Shown: one piece after another, positions 1-9,274 of the stretch | Layout of the letters: each line of letters opens with the position of its first letter | Numbering within the stretch: the stretch's first letter is position 1 | Source of the DNA: Janthinobacterium sp. GW458P | Lineage (GTDB): Bacteria; Pseudomonadota; Gammaproteobacteria; Burkholderiales; Burkholderiaceae_D | Assembly (NCBI RefSeq): GCF_002127585.1 | Contig: NZ_NEGZ01000011.1 | Coordinates: 1 to 53,871, forward strand | Reading direction: 5' to 3' | Length of the DNA: 53,871 nt | Program-made: the position numbers and the translations under genes | The notes under the pieces: generated by a model | Seen by the model: the letters and a program-made list of their open reading frames with translations, nothing else | Databases searched by the model: none | Told to the model about the DNA's origin: nothing

Positions 1-990
1 CCGCCGAAGCCAGCTCCGGCTCCGGTGCCGCCGCAAGCCGCGCCGAAGCCCGCGCCGGTGCCGCCATCGGCGCCTGCACCGGCAGTCCCGCCGCCGCGCA
101 AGTGGCTGCGCTGGCTGGGCGGCGCAGCCGTGCTGGCGGCCGTCGTCGTCTACATGAACGGCAAGCCGGGCGGAAAAAATGCATCGGCTTGCAATGACGC
201 CATCGACAGCGGCTTGAAACTGGTGGCGAATGGCAGCCTGGACGGCGCCCGCCAGAAGCTGGCGACGGCGCAACTGGCGTGCACGGGCAAGTCCAGCGCC
301 AAGGCGGACGACTTGCAGGCGGCCATCGCCAAGGCCGGGGCCGCCTCCGGCGCTTGCCAGCGCGGCGCGCGCGCCATCGAACGCAATATTGACGGCCATC
401 AATTGCAAAGCGCCGCCAGGAGCATCGCCGCGCTCGACGTCGATTGCGCGGGCGCGGCCAGCGTGGAATCGTTGCGCAAGCAATTGACGCGCCAGCAGGC
501 GGCGGCCGCCTCGGTACTGGTGGGCGTGCGCCAGGCGCTTGACGGCAAGGATGCGGCGGCGGCGCGCAATGGCATCGCCAGGCTGGAAGCGATCGACCGC
601 GAAGCGGTGGAATTGCCGCAATTGAAGGCCGACGTGCAGGCGCTGTCGGCGGCGCCTGCCCCCGCCCCCGCGCCTGTCTCTGCACCGGCCCCCGCACCGG
701 CAGCACTGGAACCGGCGCCCGCGCGCGCGGTCGAACGTCCTGCCGTGGCCGAACGCCGTCCGCTGGAAACGGCACCCGTCGATAGCGGCGCGGCCATGCG
801 CAACGAGATGGCGCAGTCGTTCCTGCGCGACGCCGAGCGTTCTTTGCTGGAAGGCAAGTTCGACGCGGCCAAGACCTATCTGGAAAGCGCGCGCCGCGTC
901 GATCCTGGCAATGCGCGCATCGACAATCTGTCGCGCCGCATCCGCGAGCGCGAACGGCAGGTGCTGCAGACGGAAACGACGATTAAATAG
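1..990 (+). CDS. Proline-rich single-pass membrane protein, C-terminal part (5' truncated)
   Basis: The reading frame is open from the first base, so the gene starts outside the window; the GTG at 25 is internal to a Pro/Ala/Lys-rich stretch and is unlikely to be the start. In order: a PPKPAP-type linker (about 35 residues), one transmembrane helix after RKWLRW, and an Ala-rich region with spaced cysteines that looks helical and repeat-like. A second Pro/Ala linker (APAPAP) follows, then a C-terminal helical segment (LLEGKFDAAKTYLESARRVD) that resembles a TPR unit. This fits a cytoplasmic N-terminal domain, a membrane anchor and a periplasmic C-terminal region. The function is unknown. The lipoprotein gene 12 bases downstream is probably co-transcribed. 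Confidence 0.75.
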   Translation, partial: PPKPAPAPVPPQAAPKPAPVPPSAPAPAVPPPRKWLRWLGGAAVLAAVVVYMNGKPGGKNASACNDAIDSGLKLVANGSLDGARQKLATAQLACTGKSSAKADDLQAAIAKAGAASGACQRGARAIERNIDGHQLQSAARSIAALDVDCAGAASVESLRKQLTRQQAAAASVLVGVRQALDGKDAAAARNGIARLEAIDREAVELPQLKADVQALSAAPAPAPAPVSAPAPAPAALEPAPARAVERPAVAERRPLETAPVDSGAAMRNEMAQSFLRDAERSLLEGKFDAAKTYLESARRVDPGNARIDNLSRRIRERERQVLQTETTIK

Positions 991-1002
991 ACCGGAGTGA
1001 AC

Positions 1003-1746
1003 ATGATGAACCACACCACGCTGCGCGCGGCCGCCGCGCTGACGATCGCGGCCATGCTGGCCGGCTGCGCCACGGCGCCGATGAATCCGGAGGGCGTACG
1101 CCAGGACACGGCCTACCCGCGGCCCCCAACGGGCGCGACGGATGACGATCCGTGCAGCGTGGGGGCGACGGCGGCGGCCGGCGCGGCCGTGGGCGCCTTG
1201 CTGGGTGCCTTGGTCAGCGGCAAGAATGGCGCGCTGAAGGGCGCGGCCATCGGCGGCGGCCTGGCGGCGGCCGGCTGTCTGGCCATCAATGTCAATTCGC
1301 GCCAGACCAAGACGGCGGCGCAGGCGGACCGCGACTACATCCGCACGCGCGGCGCCTTGCCGCGCGAGCCGCAAGTGGTGTCCTACACGCCGCAGCTGAG
1401 CGCATCGACCGTCAAGCGCGGCCAGCCGTTCAAGGTCAATTCGGTGGTGGAGCTGGTCAACGGCAGCGCGCAAAGCGTCAACGACGTGCGCGAAGAGCTG
1501 GTGGTGCTCGACCCGCAGGGCCAGCCATTCAAGTCCGGTTCCAAATCCCTGGCCAGCAACAACAAATCGGGCGGGCGCTTTGAAAACTCGTTCGAGCTGA
1601 CCTTGCCGGCCGGCGTGTCGCAGGGCGTGTACGGCGTCAAGACGAATCTGTACGTGAACGGCAAGCTGGCCGCCACGCGCGACTTGCGCACGCAGCTGGT
1701 GATGCTGGACGACAATAGCGTCGCGGCGCGGCTGGCGCAGCGTTAA
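1003..1746 (+). CDS. Glycine-zipper outer-membrane lipoprotein, function unknown
   Basis: About 247 residues. The start is the ATG at 1003, with GGAG six bases upstream; a GTG at 997 is too close to that site. The N-terminus is a lipoprotein signal ending in the lipobox LAGC, followed by ATAPMNPEG. Residues about 50-85 form a glycine zipper (GAAVGALLGALVSGKNGALK), a feature of small envelope proteins that pack against membranes. The C-terminal 120 residues look like a beta-sandwich, with alternating hydrophobic strands and the phrase LTLPAGVSQGVYGVKT. It follows the truncated membrane protein closely and its stop overlaps the stop of the convergent LysR gene. It probably acts in the envelope, but no specific family could be named. 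Confidence 0.8.
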   Translation: MMNHTTLRAAAALTIAAMLAGCATAPMNPEGVRQDTAYPRPPTGATDDDPCSVGATAAAGAAVGALLGALVSGKNGALKGAAIGGGLAAAGCLAINVNSRQTKTAAQADRDYIRTRGALPREPQVVSYTPQLSASTVKRGQPFKVNSVVELVNGSAQSVNDVREELVVLDPQGQPFKSGSKSLASNNKSGGRFENSFELTLPAGVSQGVYGVKTNLYVNGKLAATRDLRTQLVMLDDNSVAARLAQR

Positions 1747-2660
1747 GAGCCGACGGCAAGCTGTTCCAGCAGCCACTGCCGGAACACCCGGATGCGGCCG
1801 TCTTCTGCGCCCGCGTCCGGCCACACCAGGTGATAGGCATGGCCGGCCGCCACCGGAATGCCGATATCGAACAGGCGCAGCAAGCGGCCCTGTGCCACTT
1901 CCTGCTGGATCATGGCCAGCTCCAGCAGGCCGACGGCGCCGCCGTCAAGGACGGCCTGCAGCACGTGGGCAGAATCGCGAAAGCCCACGCAGCGGCTGGC
2001 GTCGAAGCCGGCCACGCCGGCCGCCGCCATCCACATGGCCCAGTTCGGCCACACCATATTATCTATCTGGCAATCCACCTGGCATAGCGTCTGGCCCACG
2101 AGGTCGCGCGGCTGCCGCAGGCTGGCGCCGCCCGCCAGCAGGGCGGGACTGCAGACGGGCACCACTTGCGTATCGAACAGGCGCACGGCATGTGTGCCCG
2201 CATAGGCGCCGGCGCCGAAGCGGATGGCGATATCGACTTCGTCCGTATCGAAATCGCGCACGTCGTCGCTGATATCGAAGGTCAGGGCCACGTCGGGATG
2301 GGCGGCGCGCCAGTTCGCCAGCCTGGGCAGCAGCCAGTGGGTGGCAAAGCGGGGTCCAAGCGACAGGCGCAGCGGCGCGCCGCCGCGGTTCAGGCGCTGC
2401 GCGCGCGCCACGGCGTGGCGCAGGGTGGCCAGCGCATCGGCGGCCGCGTCGAACAGCAAACGCCCGGCCGGCGTCAGCGCCATGCTGCGGCTATTGCGCG
2501 CGAACAGCTGCAATCCCAGCTGCTCTTCCATTTCCTTGACCTGGTAGCTGACGGCGGCCGGCGTCAAGCCCAGCTCCTGCGCCGCGTGCGTGAAATTCAG
2601 GTGGCGTGCCGCCGCCTCATAGGTGCGCAGGGCACGGGTGCCGGGGAGCATGCGTTGCAT
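1743..2660 (-). CDS. LysR-family transcriptional regulator, GcvA-like
   Basis: 305 residues, the usual LysR length. The N-terminal winged helix-turn-helix lies at about residues 5-65 (TYEAAARHLNFTHAAQELGL, then TPAAVSYQVKEMEEQLG). The rest is a periplasmic-binding-protein-like effector domain. The opening (LPGTRALRTYEAAARHLNFT) is typical of the GcvA/AmpR-like subgroup. It is divergent from the class IV aminotransferase gene, with about 105 bases between the two starts, so it may control that gene; this is inferred from position only. The effector is unknown. Confidence 0.88.
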   Translation of the reverse strand: MQRMLPGTRALRTYEAAARHLNFTHAAQELGLTPAAVSYQVKEMEEQLGLQLFARNSRSMALTPAGRLLFDAAADALATLRHAVARAQRLNRGGAPLRLSLGPRFATHWLLPRLANWRAAHPDVALTFDISDDVRDFDTDEVDIAIRFGAGAYAGTHAVRLFDTQVVPVCSPALLAGGASLRQPRDLVGQTLCQVDCQIDNMVWPNWAMWMAAAGVAGFDASRCVGFRDSAHVLQAVLDGGAVGLLELAMIQQEVAQGRLLRLFDIGIPVAAGHAYHLVWPDAGAEDGRIRVFRQWLLEQLAVGS

Positions 2661-2765
2661 AGATCTTCAAGGAAAATTGAATGGTGGAGTAAAAACTTCT
2701 CGTTTTTCAAGGCGCTGGCGATTGCCGATAATGTTTTTCCTTGATGATACACGTGGAGAAAACAT

Positions 2766-3563
2766 ATGTCCCTGGCCCAATTGAACGGCCACCGCGCCAG
2801 CAGCGCCGAGCTTGCGCCGCTGGCCTTTGCCGGCTACGCCCATTTCACGGCCATGCAGGTGCGCGGCGGCAAGGTACGCGGCCTCGACCTGCACCTGGCG
2901 CGCCTGCGCCACGCCTGCTTGGCGCTGTTTGGCCAGGCCATGCCCGACGCGGCACTGCTGGCGCAGCTGCGCACGGCGCTGCAGCACAGTCCGGCAGATT
3001 GTTCGCTGACGGCGACCCTGTCCTGTCCCGCGGGCGAATTCGCCGTGGCGGCCGCGCCCGCCATGCCGCAGTTGCTGGTGCGTACAGGCCCGCCGTCGGA
3101 TGGCCCGCCGGGGCCGCTGCGGCTGCTGGCCGTCGAACATGAACGCATGTTGCCTTCGATTAAACATGTGGGAGAAATCGCCAAGACGTATTACTTGCGC
3201 GAGGCGGCCCGGCAAGGGCTGGATGACGCCGTTTTTCTCGATCGTGAAGGCCGGCTCAGCGAAGGGACGATCTGGAACCTGGCGTTCTGGGATGGACAGG
3301 CCGTCGTGTGGCCCGTGGCCGCCATGTTGGCGGGCACGACGATGTCCATCGTGCGCCGCCAGCTGGAGCGGTTGGGCCTGCCGCAGCGCGAGCAGGAAAT
3401 GCGCCTGGCCGACGTGGCTGGCATGGGCGGCGCCGTCGTCATGAATTCCTGGACGCCCGGCGTGCCCGTCACGCGTATCGGCGCCATCGATCTGCCGTCC
3501 GCGCCGGCGTTCCTGGCCCTGTTGCGCCGGGCCTACGAGGCGGAAGCCTTGCTGCTGCCGTAG
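2766..3563 (+). CDS. Class IV PLP-dependent aminotransferase/lyase (PabC/D-amino-acid aminotransferase-like)
   Basis: 265 residues, the family's usual size. The segment SIKHVGEIAK (residues 131-140) aligns with the KHLNR-type motif that carries the PLP lysine in aminodeoxychorismate lyase, so K133 is the likely Schiff-base residue. LDREGRLSEGTIWNLAFW (about 158-175) is the conserved PLP-phosphate and acidic motif of fold-type IV enzymes (E-G/S-xx-xN). Members make branched-chain or D-amino acids, or cleave aminodeoxychorismate to p-aminobenzoate; the sequence alone does not tell which. No folate or branched-chain genes lie nearby, and the only regulatory hint is the divergent LysR gene. Confidence 0.85.
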   Translation: MSLAQLNGHRASSAELAPLAFAGYAHFTAMQVRGGKVRGLDLHLARLRHACLALFGQAMPDAALLAQLRTALQHSPADCSLTATLSCPAGEFAVAAAPAMPQLLVRTGPPSDGPPGPLRLLAVEHERMLPSIKHVGEIAKTYYLREAARQGLDDAVFLDREGRLSEGTIWNLAFWDGQAVVWPVAAMLAGTTMSIVRRQLERLGLPQREQEMRLADVAGMGGAVVMNSWTPGVPVTRIGAIDLPSAPAFLALLRRAYEAEALLLP

Positions 3564-3564
3564 C

Positions 3565-4035
3565 TTACGCGCCGCCCTGGTACCCATGCTGGCGCCACGC
3601 CTCGTAGACAACGACAGCCACCGTATTCGATAAATTCAAGCTGCGGTTGTCCGGGCGCATGGGCAGGCGGATGCGCTGTTCGGCGGGGAAGCCGTCGCGC
3701 AGGGCGGGGTCGAGGCCTTTCGTTTCCGAGCCGAACACGAACACGTCGCCCGGCAGGAAGGCCACGTCGCCGAACGGGCGCGAGCCGCGCGTGGTCATGG
3801 CGAACATGCGGGCCGGGTCGGGCTGGGTGTCGGCCAGGAACGCCGCCCAGTTCTTGTGCACCTTCATCCTGGCGTAATCGTGGTAATCGAGGCCGGCGCG
3901 CTTCATCTTGGCGTCGTCGAGGGGAAAGCCCAGCGGTTCGACCAGGTGCAGCTGCGCGCCCGTGTTGGCGCACAGGCGGATGACGTTGCCCGTATTGGGC
4001 GGGATTTCAGGTTCTACCAAAACAACGTGAAACAA
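3565..4035 (-). CDS. trmL: tRNA (cytidine/uridine-34-2'-O)-methyltransferase TrmL
   Basis: 156 residues, full length for this minimal SPOUT enzyme, which uses SAM to 2'-O-methylate the wobble base of tRNA-Leu. The SPOUT knot motifs are all visible: [20 protein letters not shown] near the N-terminus, [10 protein letters not shown] in the middle, and [20 protein letters not shown] at the C-terminus. The start is a TTG at 4035; no in-frame ATG precedes the conserved [10 protein letters not shown] beginning. A strong AAGGAG site lies a few bases upstream, which supports the rare start. It is followed tail-to-head by comF on the same strand. The aminotransferase stop is one base away on the other strand. 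Confidence 0.95.
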   Translation of the reverse strand: MFHVVLVEPEIPPNTGNVIRLCANTGAQLHLVEPLGFPLDDAKMKRAGLDYHDYARMKVHKNWAAFLADTQPDPARMFAMTTRGSRPFGDVAFLPGDVFVFGSETKGLDPALRDGFPAEQRIRLPMRPDNRSLNLSNTVAVVVYEAWRQHGYQGGA

Positions 4036-4077
4036 AATGCTCTCCTTGGGTCTATCTGTATCTAATATGTCGCTACT

Positions 4078-4833
4078 CTAATGCGGCGGCGTGCGCGCCG
4101 CCACCAATATGCTGACCCTTGCCGCCCCTGCGCCCTTGCAGGCGGCCGCCAGGGCGTTGACGGTGTGGCCGCTGCTCATCACGTCGTCGACGATGCCGAC
4201 ATGGCATCCTTGTAATACATCCGCAGTTTCCGGAGCGATGGCAAACGCGTGCGCCAGGTTGGCTTGCCGCTCGCGCGGCGGCACGCCGCTTTGCGCCCGC
4301 GTTTCGCGCACGCGCAGCGCCAGGCGCGGCTGCAAAGGGACGTCCAGCAGGCGCGCCAGCGGCCGGGCGATTTCCAGCGCCTGGTTGTAGCCCCGCTCGG
4401 CCAGCCGGGCCGGACCCAGCGGCACGGGACACAGCAGTTGCGGCATTGTCCATGCAGGTTGTTGCTGAATGGCAACATACAGCAGTTGCGCCAGCAGGGG
4501 CGCCAGTGCCAGGCGCGCGCCGAATTTCAGCTGCAGCAGCAACTGGTCGACGGGCGCCGCATAGTCGAACGCCGTGACCGTGGCGTCATACGCGGGCCGG
4601 TGGCGCAAGCAGCGCCCGCACAGCTGCGCCATCTCGATGTCGGCGAGCGGATTGGCGCACTGGCGGCAGCGGCACCGTGCTTGTCCCAGGTATTGGGCGC
4701 GGCAGGGCGCGCACAGCGCTTGCGGGCAGCCGCTGCCGCACAGCGCGCATTGCGCCGGCAGCACCGCGGCGCCCAGCCACAGCTGCAGCGCCTGCCATGC
4801 GGCCTCAAGGCGGGGCAGGGCGGCCGTCCGCAT
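4078..4833 (-). CDS. comF: ComF family phosphoribosyltransferase-like protein
   Basis: 251 residues. An N-terminal zinc ribbon is clear from paired cysteines (CALCGSGCPQALCAPC, then CRCRQC and CGRC). The C-terminal half is a type I phosphoribosyltransferase fold whose PRPP loop reads VGIVDDVMSSGHTVNAL. ComF is linked to DNA uptake in naturally competent bacteria and is found widely in proteobacteria, where its substrate is not established. The gene is divergent from the bioC-like gene. In E. coli the relative GntX/YhgH is needed for growth on gluconate or DNA, so a role in DNA or nucleotide salvage is possible but not shown here. Confidence 0.9.
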   Translation of the reverse strand: MRTAALPRLEAAWQALQLWLGAAVLPAQCALCGSGCPQALCAPCRAQYLGQARCRCRQCANPLADIEMAQLCGRCLRHRPAYDATVTAFDYAAPVDQLLLQLKFGARLALAPLLAQLLYVAIQQQPAWTMPQLLCPVPLGPARLAERGYNQALEIARPLARLLDVPLQPRLALRVRETRAQSGVPPRERQANLAHAFAIAPETADVLQGCHVGIVDDVMSSGHTVNALAAACKGAGAARVSILVAARTPPH

Positions 4834-4890
4834 CGCGATGGCGTCGTTCCATGTACACTGCCGACATTATCTCACCTCACCCGATTTCAC

Positions 4891-5814
4891 ATGCCAGTTC
4901 CCACCAGTCCGCCCAAAATGAGTGCGCCCATCGATGCGGTGCAAGTACGCGATTTCTTTTCCCGTCCGGCGCGCATCGCGCCGTCGGATTTCCTGCGCCG
5001 CGAAGTGTCGGCACGCATGCACGAGCGCCTGGAACTGGTGAAAATCACGCCCTTGCGCGTGCTCGATGCCGGTTGCGGCCCCGGCGCGGACCTGGCGCAG
5101 CTGCACAAGGATTATCCCGCAGCGCAGATCATCGGTCTCGATGCAGCGCAAGCGATGATGCAGGCGGCGCGTGCGCCCGCGTCGAAGCTGGCCGGCCTGA
5201 ACCAGTTCCTGAGCAAGCTCTTGCCGGCGAAGACGGGCGTGGATTTATTGTGCGGCGACCTGGGCGACCTGCCGCTGGCCGCCAGCAGCGTCGACCTGGT
5301 CTGGTCCAACCTGGCGCTGCACTGGCACGCCCAGCCCGACCGCGTGTTTGCGGAATGGCGGCGCGCGCTGCGCCTCGACGGCTTGCTGATGTTTTCCTGC
5401 TTCGGCCCCGACACCTTCCGCGAAGTGCGCGACGCGTTTGCCGAGGCGGACCTGTATCCGCACGCCTTCCCCTTCGTCGACATGCACGACTTTGGCGACA
5501 TGCTGGTCGAGGCGGGCTTTTCCACGCCCGTGCTGGACATGGAAATCATCACCGTCACCTACGACACGGCGGAAAAGCTGCTGGCCGACGTGCGCGCCTT
5601 CGGCGGCAACCCGCTGACCACGCGGCGGCGCGGTCTGATGGGCAAGGCGGCCTGGCAGCGCATGCTGGCTGCGCTGGAAAAGATGCGCCGTCCCGACGGC
5701 AAGCTGGGCCTGAGTTTCGAGATCATTTATGGCCACGCCTTCCGCCCCGCGCCGCGCGTGACGCGCAATGGCGAGGCCATCATCCGTTTCGATCTGCCGC
5801 GCAAGCCGAAATGA
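4891..5814 (+). CDS. bioC: SAM-dependent methyltransferase, BioC-like (malonyl-ACP O-methyltransferase)
   Basis: 307 residues from the ATG at 4891; a second in-frame ATG at 4918 gives 298 residues. Neither has a clear Shine-Dalgarno site. The Rossmann SAM motif is VLDAGCGPGADLAQL, with the acidic post-I residue in IIGLDAAQAM and motif IV in SVDLVWSNLALHW. The opening VQVRDFFSRPA and the FGPDTFREVRDAF segment resemble BioC, which methylates malonyl-ACP so that fatty-acid synthase can build the pimeloyl chain of biotin. No other bio genes are in the window, so BioC is a family-level call; a ubiquinone-type or generic methyltransferase is the alternative. Confidence 0.75.
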   Translation: MPVPTSPPKMSAPIDAVQVRDFFSRPARIAPSDFLRREVSARMHERLELVKITPLRVLDAGCGPGADLAQLHKDYPAAQIIGLDAAQAMMQAARAPASKLAGLNQFLSKLLPAKTGVDLLCGDLGDLPLAASSVDLVWSNLALHWHAQPDRVFAEWRRALRLDGLLMFSCFGPDTFREVRDAFAEADLYPHAFPFVDMHDFGDMLVEAGFSTPVLDMEIITVTYDTAEKLLADVRAFGGNPLTTRRRGLMGKAAWQRMLAALEKMRRPDGKLGLSFEIIYGHAFRPAPRVTRNGEAIIRFDLPRKPK

Positions 5815-6278
5815 CAGCATAAAGAAACCGACACTCGGTTGCCATCCACGCTTTGATGTACAACAAGCGTTGCAAAGCGCGCGGCGGCCGGGAGAAGGGC
5901 GCGCACAAAGCCGATTATTGCTTGATGGATTCAAGTTTACTTGATTATAATCGTTGATTGTTTGTCAGCTTGTTAAGTAGAAAAAACAAGGGCTGCATAC
6001 AAAATAAATAAAACAAAGCGAGACTTATTCGAAGTTACTGCATTAGTATAGTAACCATCTTCCATGCATGGCCATATCAGGGCGTGGAAGAAAAACAGGA
6101 TTCCAGCATGGTTGTTCGTCTGCGTTTTGCTGTGGACGGCCAGCATGGAATTCGCTGGTGCTTGACGCGCATGGCCGGGATTTGGCCGTGTTGCTTTCAT
6201 GGAGGAGCGGCAGCGGTCCAGTACGGAGAAATCCGCAGCCGTTTAAAATATCTTTATTTTTGGGTGGTTGGGGAAAAC
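5815..6278 (+). other. 464-bp gap: promoter and long leader of the cytochrome oxidase operon
   Basis: No convincing gene is seen; the open frames here have no recognisable protein features. The region is AT-rich from about 5915. It holds a sigma70-like promoter (5922-5951), listed separately, which predicts a transcript leader of about 320 bases ahead of coxB. The leader contains short pseudo-frames but no obvious riboswitch fold. Confidence 0.5.
5922..5951 (+). promoter_or_regulatory. Sigma70-type promoter for the cox operon
   Basis: TTGATG (5922-5927) and a perfect TATAAT (5946-5951) are separated by 18 bases, in an AT-rich stretch with no gene. The predicted transcript start is near 5958. 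Confidence 0.55.
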
Positions 6279-7487
6279 ATGACACATGCAAAGCGACTTC
6301 AATCGTTGCTGCTCGGGCTGTCTTTGACAGCGTTTGGCATCGGGCGATGGGCCACGGCGGCACCGGCTGCCGGCACCTATCCCGGCACCGGCGGTCCCGT
6401 GCCGTTTGAAATGAATCTGCAGCCGCCGGCGACACAGATCGCCCATGAAATCTACGATTTGCACACCTGGATGATGATCATCTGCCTGGTGATCTTCGTG
6501 GCCGTGTTCGGCGTCATGTTCTATTCCATCTTCAAGCACCGCAAGTCCCTGGGCCACAAGCCGGCCACCTTCCACGAAAGCACCACCGTCGAGATCGCCT
6601 GGACCGTCGTGCCTTTCCTGATCGTCATCGGCATGGCCCTGCCTGCCACGCGCACCGTGGTCGGCATGAAGGACACCTCGAACGCCGACATCACCATCAA
6701 GGCCACCGGCATGCAGTGGAAATGGGGCTATGACTACCTGAAAGGCGAGGGCGAAGGCATTTCCTTCCTCTCCAACCTGGCCACGCCGCGCGCGCAAGTG
6801 GGGGCGCCGGGCGCGCCGCCGACGGAAAAACGCGGTGAAAACTACCTGATCGAAGTCGACAACGAAGTCGTGGTGCCGGTCAACAAGAAGATCCGCATGG
6901 TGCTGACGGCCAACGACGTCATCCACGCCTGGTCCGTGCCCGCCTTCGGCGTGAAGCAGGATGCGATTCCCGGCTTCGTGCGCGACACCTGGTTCAAGTC
7001 CGACCACGTCGGCACCTTCCGCGGCAATTGCGCCGAGCTGTGCGGCAAGGAACACGCGTTCATGCCCATCGTCGTCAAAGTGGTGTCGAACGACGATTAC
7101 AAGGCCTGGGTTGATAAAAAACAAAAGGAAATGGCCGCACTGGCTGATGATCCCAACAAGACCTGGACCATCGACGAGTTGAAGGTCAAGGGCGAGAAAG
7201 TGTATGCGGCCAACTGCGTGGTCTGCCACCAGGCGACGGGCAAGGGCGTGCCGGGTGCGTTTGCAGCGCTGGACGGCTCTGCCGTGGTGAACGGTCCGAA
7301 GGCGGAACAGATTCATGTCTTGCTGAACGGGCAAAAGAGCGGCAAGTTCCCGGCTGAAATGCCAGCGTGGAAACAGCTGTCCGACACGGAAATCGCCGCA
7401 GTGATCACTTACACGCGCAATTCCTGGTCGAACAAGGCCGAAGAGAACATCGTTCAACCAGCCGAAGTCGTGGCTGCACGCAAGTAA
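6279..7487 (+). CDS. coxB: Cytochrome c oxidase subunit II with C-terminal cytochrome c domain
   Basis: 402 residues from the ATG at 6279; the frame is open further upstream, but that part has no family features. A signal or anchor segment is followed by two transmembrane helices (about 55-85 and 105-125) and a periplasmic cupredoxin domain. The CuA site is visible as C251-x3-C255 with H259 and M262 (CAELCGKEHAFM). A fused cytochrome c domain at the C-terminus has CVVCH (C313, C316, H317). It accepts electrons from cytochrome c and passes them through CuA to heme a in subunit I, in the cytoplasmic membrane. It is first in the operon, 13 bases before ctaD. Confidence 0.97.
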   Translation: MTHAKRLQSLLLGLSLTAFGIGRWATAAPAAGTYPGTGGPVPFEMNLQPPATQIAHEIYDLHTWMMIICLVIFVAVFGVMFYSIFKHRKSLGHKPATFHESTTVEIAWTVVPFLIVIGMALPATRTVVGMKDTSNADITIKATGMQWKWGYDYLKGEGEGISFLSNLATPRAQVGAPGAPPTEKRGENYLIEVDNEVVVPVNKKIRMVLTANDVIHAWSVPAFGVKQDAIPGFVRDTWFKSDHVGTFRGNCAELCGKEHAFMPIVVKVVSNDDYKAWVDKKQKEMAALADDPNKTWTIDELKVKGEKVYAANCVVCHQATGKGVPGAFAALDGSAVVNGPKAEQIHVLLNGQKSGKFPAEMPAWKQLSDTEIAAVITYTRNSWSNKAEENIVQPAEVVAARK

Positions 7488-7500
7488 TTAGGAGCCGCAT

Positions 7501-9099
7501 ATGAGTACTAGCACGAGCACCTTGGACCACGCCGGTCACGACCACGACCACGCCCACGACCACCCGACAGGCTGGCGCCGCTGGCTGTTTGCCACCAACC
7601 ACAAGGATATCGGCACCTTGTACTTGTGGTTCTCGTTCATCATGCTGCTGTCGGGCGGCGTACTGGCCCTGATGATACGCACGGAACTGTTTCATCCCGG
7701 CCTGCAATTTTTTCACCCAGAATTTTTCAACCAGCTGACCACCATGCACGGCCTGGTGATGGTCTTCGGCGCCATCATGCCGGCCTTCGTCGGCTACGCC
7801 AACTGGATGATCCCGCTGCAGGTGGGCGCGTCGGACATGGCGTTCGCCCGCATGAACAACTTTTCGTTCTGGCTGCTGCCGCCGGCCGCCATCCTGCTGG
7901 CCACGTCCTTCCTCGTGCCCGGTGGCGCCACGGCCGCCGGCTGGACCCTGTATGCGCCGCTGTCGACGCAGATGGGCCCCGGCATGGACATGGCCATTTT
8001 CGCCATGCACCTGATGGGCGCCTCGTCCATCATGGGCTCGATCAACATCATCGTCACCATCCTCAACATGCGCGCGCCCGGCATGACCCTGATGAAAATG
8101 CCGATGTTCTGCTGGACCTGGCTCATTACCGCGTATCTGTTGATCGCCGTCATGCCGGTGCTCGCTGGCGCGATTACCATGACCCTGACGGACCGCCATT
8201 TCGGCACGTCCTTCTTTAATGCGGCAGGCGGCGGCGACCCCGTCATGTACCAGCACATCTTCTGGTTCTTCGGCCACCCCGAGGTCTACATCATGATCTT
8301 GCCGGCCTTCGGCATCGTCTCGCAGATCCTGCCCGCGTTTGCCCGCAAGCCCCTGTTCGGCTATGCGTCGATGGTCTACGCCACGGCGTCGATCGCGATT
8401 CTGTCCTTCATCGTCTGGGCGCACCACATGTTTACTACCGGCATGCCGGTGACGAGCCAGCTGTTCTTCATGTACGCGACCATGCTGATCGCCGTGCCCA
8501 CGGGCGTGAAAGTGTTCAACTGGATCGCCACCATGTGGAAGGGTTCGATGACGTTCGAGACGCCGATGCTGTTCTCGGTAGGCTTCATCTTCGTCTTCAC
8601 CATGGGCGGTTTTACCGGCCTGATCCTGGCCGTCACGCCGATCGACATCCAGCTGCAGGACACGTATTACGTGGTGGCGCATTTCCACTACGTGCTGGTG
8701 GCCGGTTCGCTGTTCGCCCTGTTCGCCGGCTTCTACTACTGGTCGCCGAAATGGACGGGCCATATGTACAACGAGACGCGCGGCAAAATCCACTTCTGGC
8801 TGTCGCTGATCACCTTCAACGTGACCTTCTTCCCCATGCACTTCCTGGGCCTGGCCGGCATGCCGCGCCGCTACGCCGATTATCCGGCGCAGTTCACGGA
8901 CTTCAATATGGTCGCCTCGATCGGCGCCTTCGGTTTCGGCCTGATGCAGGTGTACTTCCTGTTCTTCGTGGTCTTGCCGACCATCCGCGGCGGCAAGGCT
9001 GCCCCGGCAAAACCATGGGAAGGCGCGGAAGGCCTGGAATGGACCGTGCCGAGCCCGGCGCCGTTCCACACGTTTGAAACGCCGCCCACCGTCAAATAA
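7501..9099 (+). CDS. ctaD: Cytochrome c oxidase subunit I (heme a / heme a3-CuB)
   Basis: 532 residues, full length, about 12 transmembrane helices. It holds heme a and the oxygen-reducing a3-CuB centre and pumps protons. Visible signatures are [16 protein letters not shown] (heme a ligand), [14 protein letters not shown] (CuB His and the crosslinked Tyr) and [10 protein letters not shown] (CuB His pair). [13 protein letters not shown] carries the heme a3 and heme a histidines. The N-terminus is unusually His/Asp-rich ([14 protein letters not shown]) before the first helix and could bind metal, though this is common in the order. AGGAG lies upstream of the ATG. Confidence 0.98.
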   Translation: MSTSTSTLDHAGHDHDHAHDHPTGWRRWLFATNHKDIGTLYLWFSFIMLLSGGVLALMIRTELFHPGLQFFHPEFFNQLTTMHGLVMVFGAIMPAFVGYANWMIPLQVGASDMAFARMNNFSFWLLPPAAILLATSFLVPGGATAAGWTLYAPLSTQMGPGMDMAIFAMHLMGASSIMGSINIIVTILNMRAPGMTLMKMPMFCWTWLITAYLLIAVMPVLAGAITMTLTDRHFGTSFFNAAGGGDPVMYQHIFWFFGHPEVYIMILPAFGIVSQILPAFARKPLFGYASMVYATASIAILSFIVWAHHMFTTGMPVTSQLFFMYATMLIAVPTGVKVFNWIATMWKGSMTFETPMLFSVGFIFVFTMGGFTGLILAVTPIDIQLQDTYYVVAHFHYVLVAGSLFALFAGFYYWSPKWTGHMYNETRGKIHFWLSLITFNVTFFPMHFLGLAGMPRRYADYPAQFTDFNMVASIGAFGFGLMQVYFLFFVVLPTIRGGKAAPAKPWEGAEGLEWTVPSPAPFHTFETPPTVK

Positions 9100-9154
9100 T
9101 GTCAGTGTCACGGGCCGGCGTGTTGCGCGGCCCGCCTTGAATAAAGTAGCTGCC

Positions 9155-9274
9155 ATGACCGAAGTGAAAACTGAGCGTAAAAAACCGAACAACCTGCGTA
9201 CCGGACTGATATTGGCGGCCCTGGCGGCCTTCTTCTTCCTGTCCGTGTTCGCCAAGCGGCTGTGGCTGTCGTGA
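9155..9274 (+). CDS. Small cytochrome oxidase assembly membrane peptide (39 aa)
   Basis: A 39-residue peptide starting MTEVKTERKKPNNLRTGL, with a basic N-terminus and one transmembrane helix (LILAALAAFFFLSVFAKRLW). Such peptides occur between ctaD and ctaG in Burkholderiales and are annotated as cytochrome oxidase small assembly proteins. The stop TGA at 9272-9274 overlaps the GTG start at 9271 of ctaG, suggesting translational coupling. The direct biochemical role is unknown. Confidence 0.8.
   Translation: MTEVKTERKKPNNLRTGLILAALAAFFFLSVFAKRLWLS

Noticed and set aside
4249..4890. Extension of the bioC-like frame over comF
   Set aside because: It is antisense to comF and Gln/Arg-rich without domains; the methyltransferase begins at 4891 or 4918.
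6084..6278. Upstream extension of coxB
   Set aside because: The 65 extra residues lack family similarity; the signal-anchor begins at 6279.
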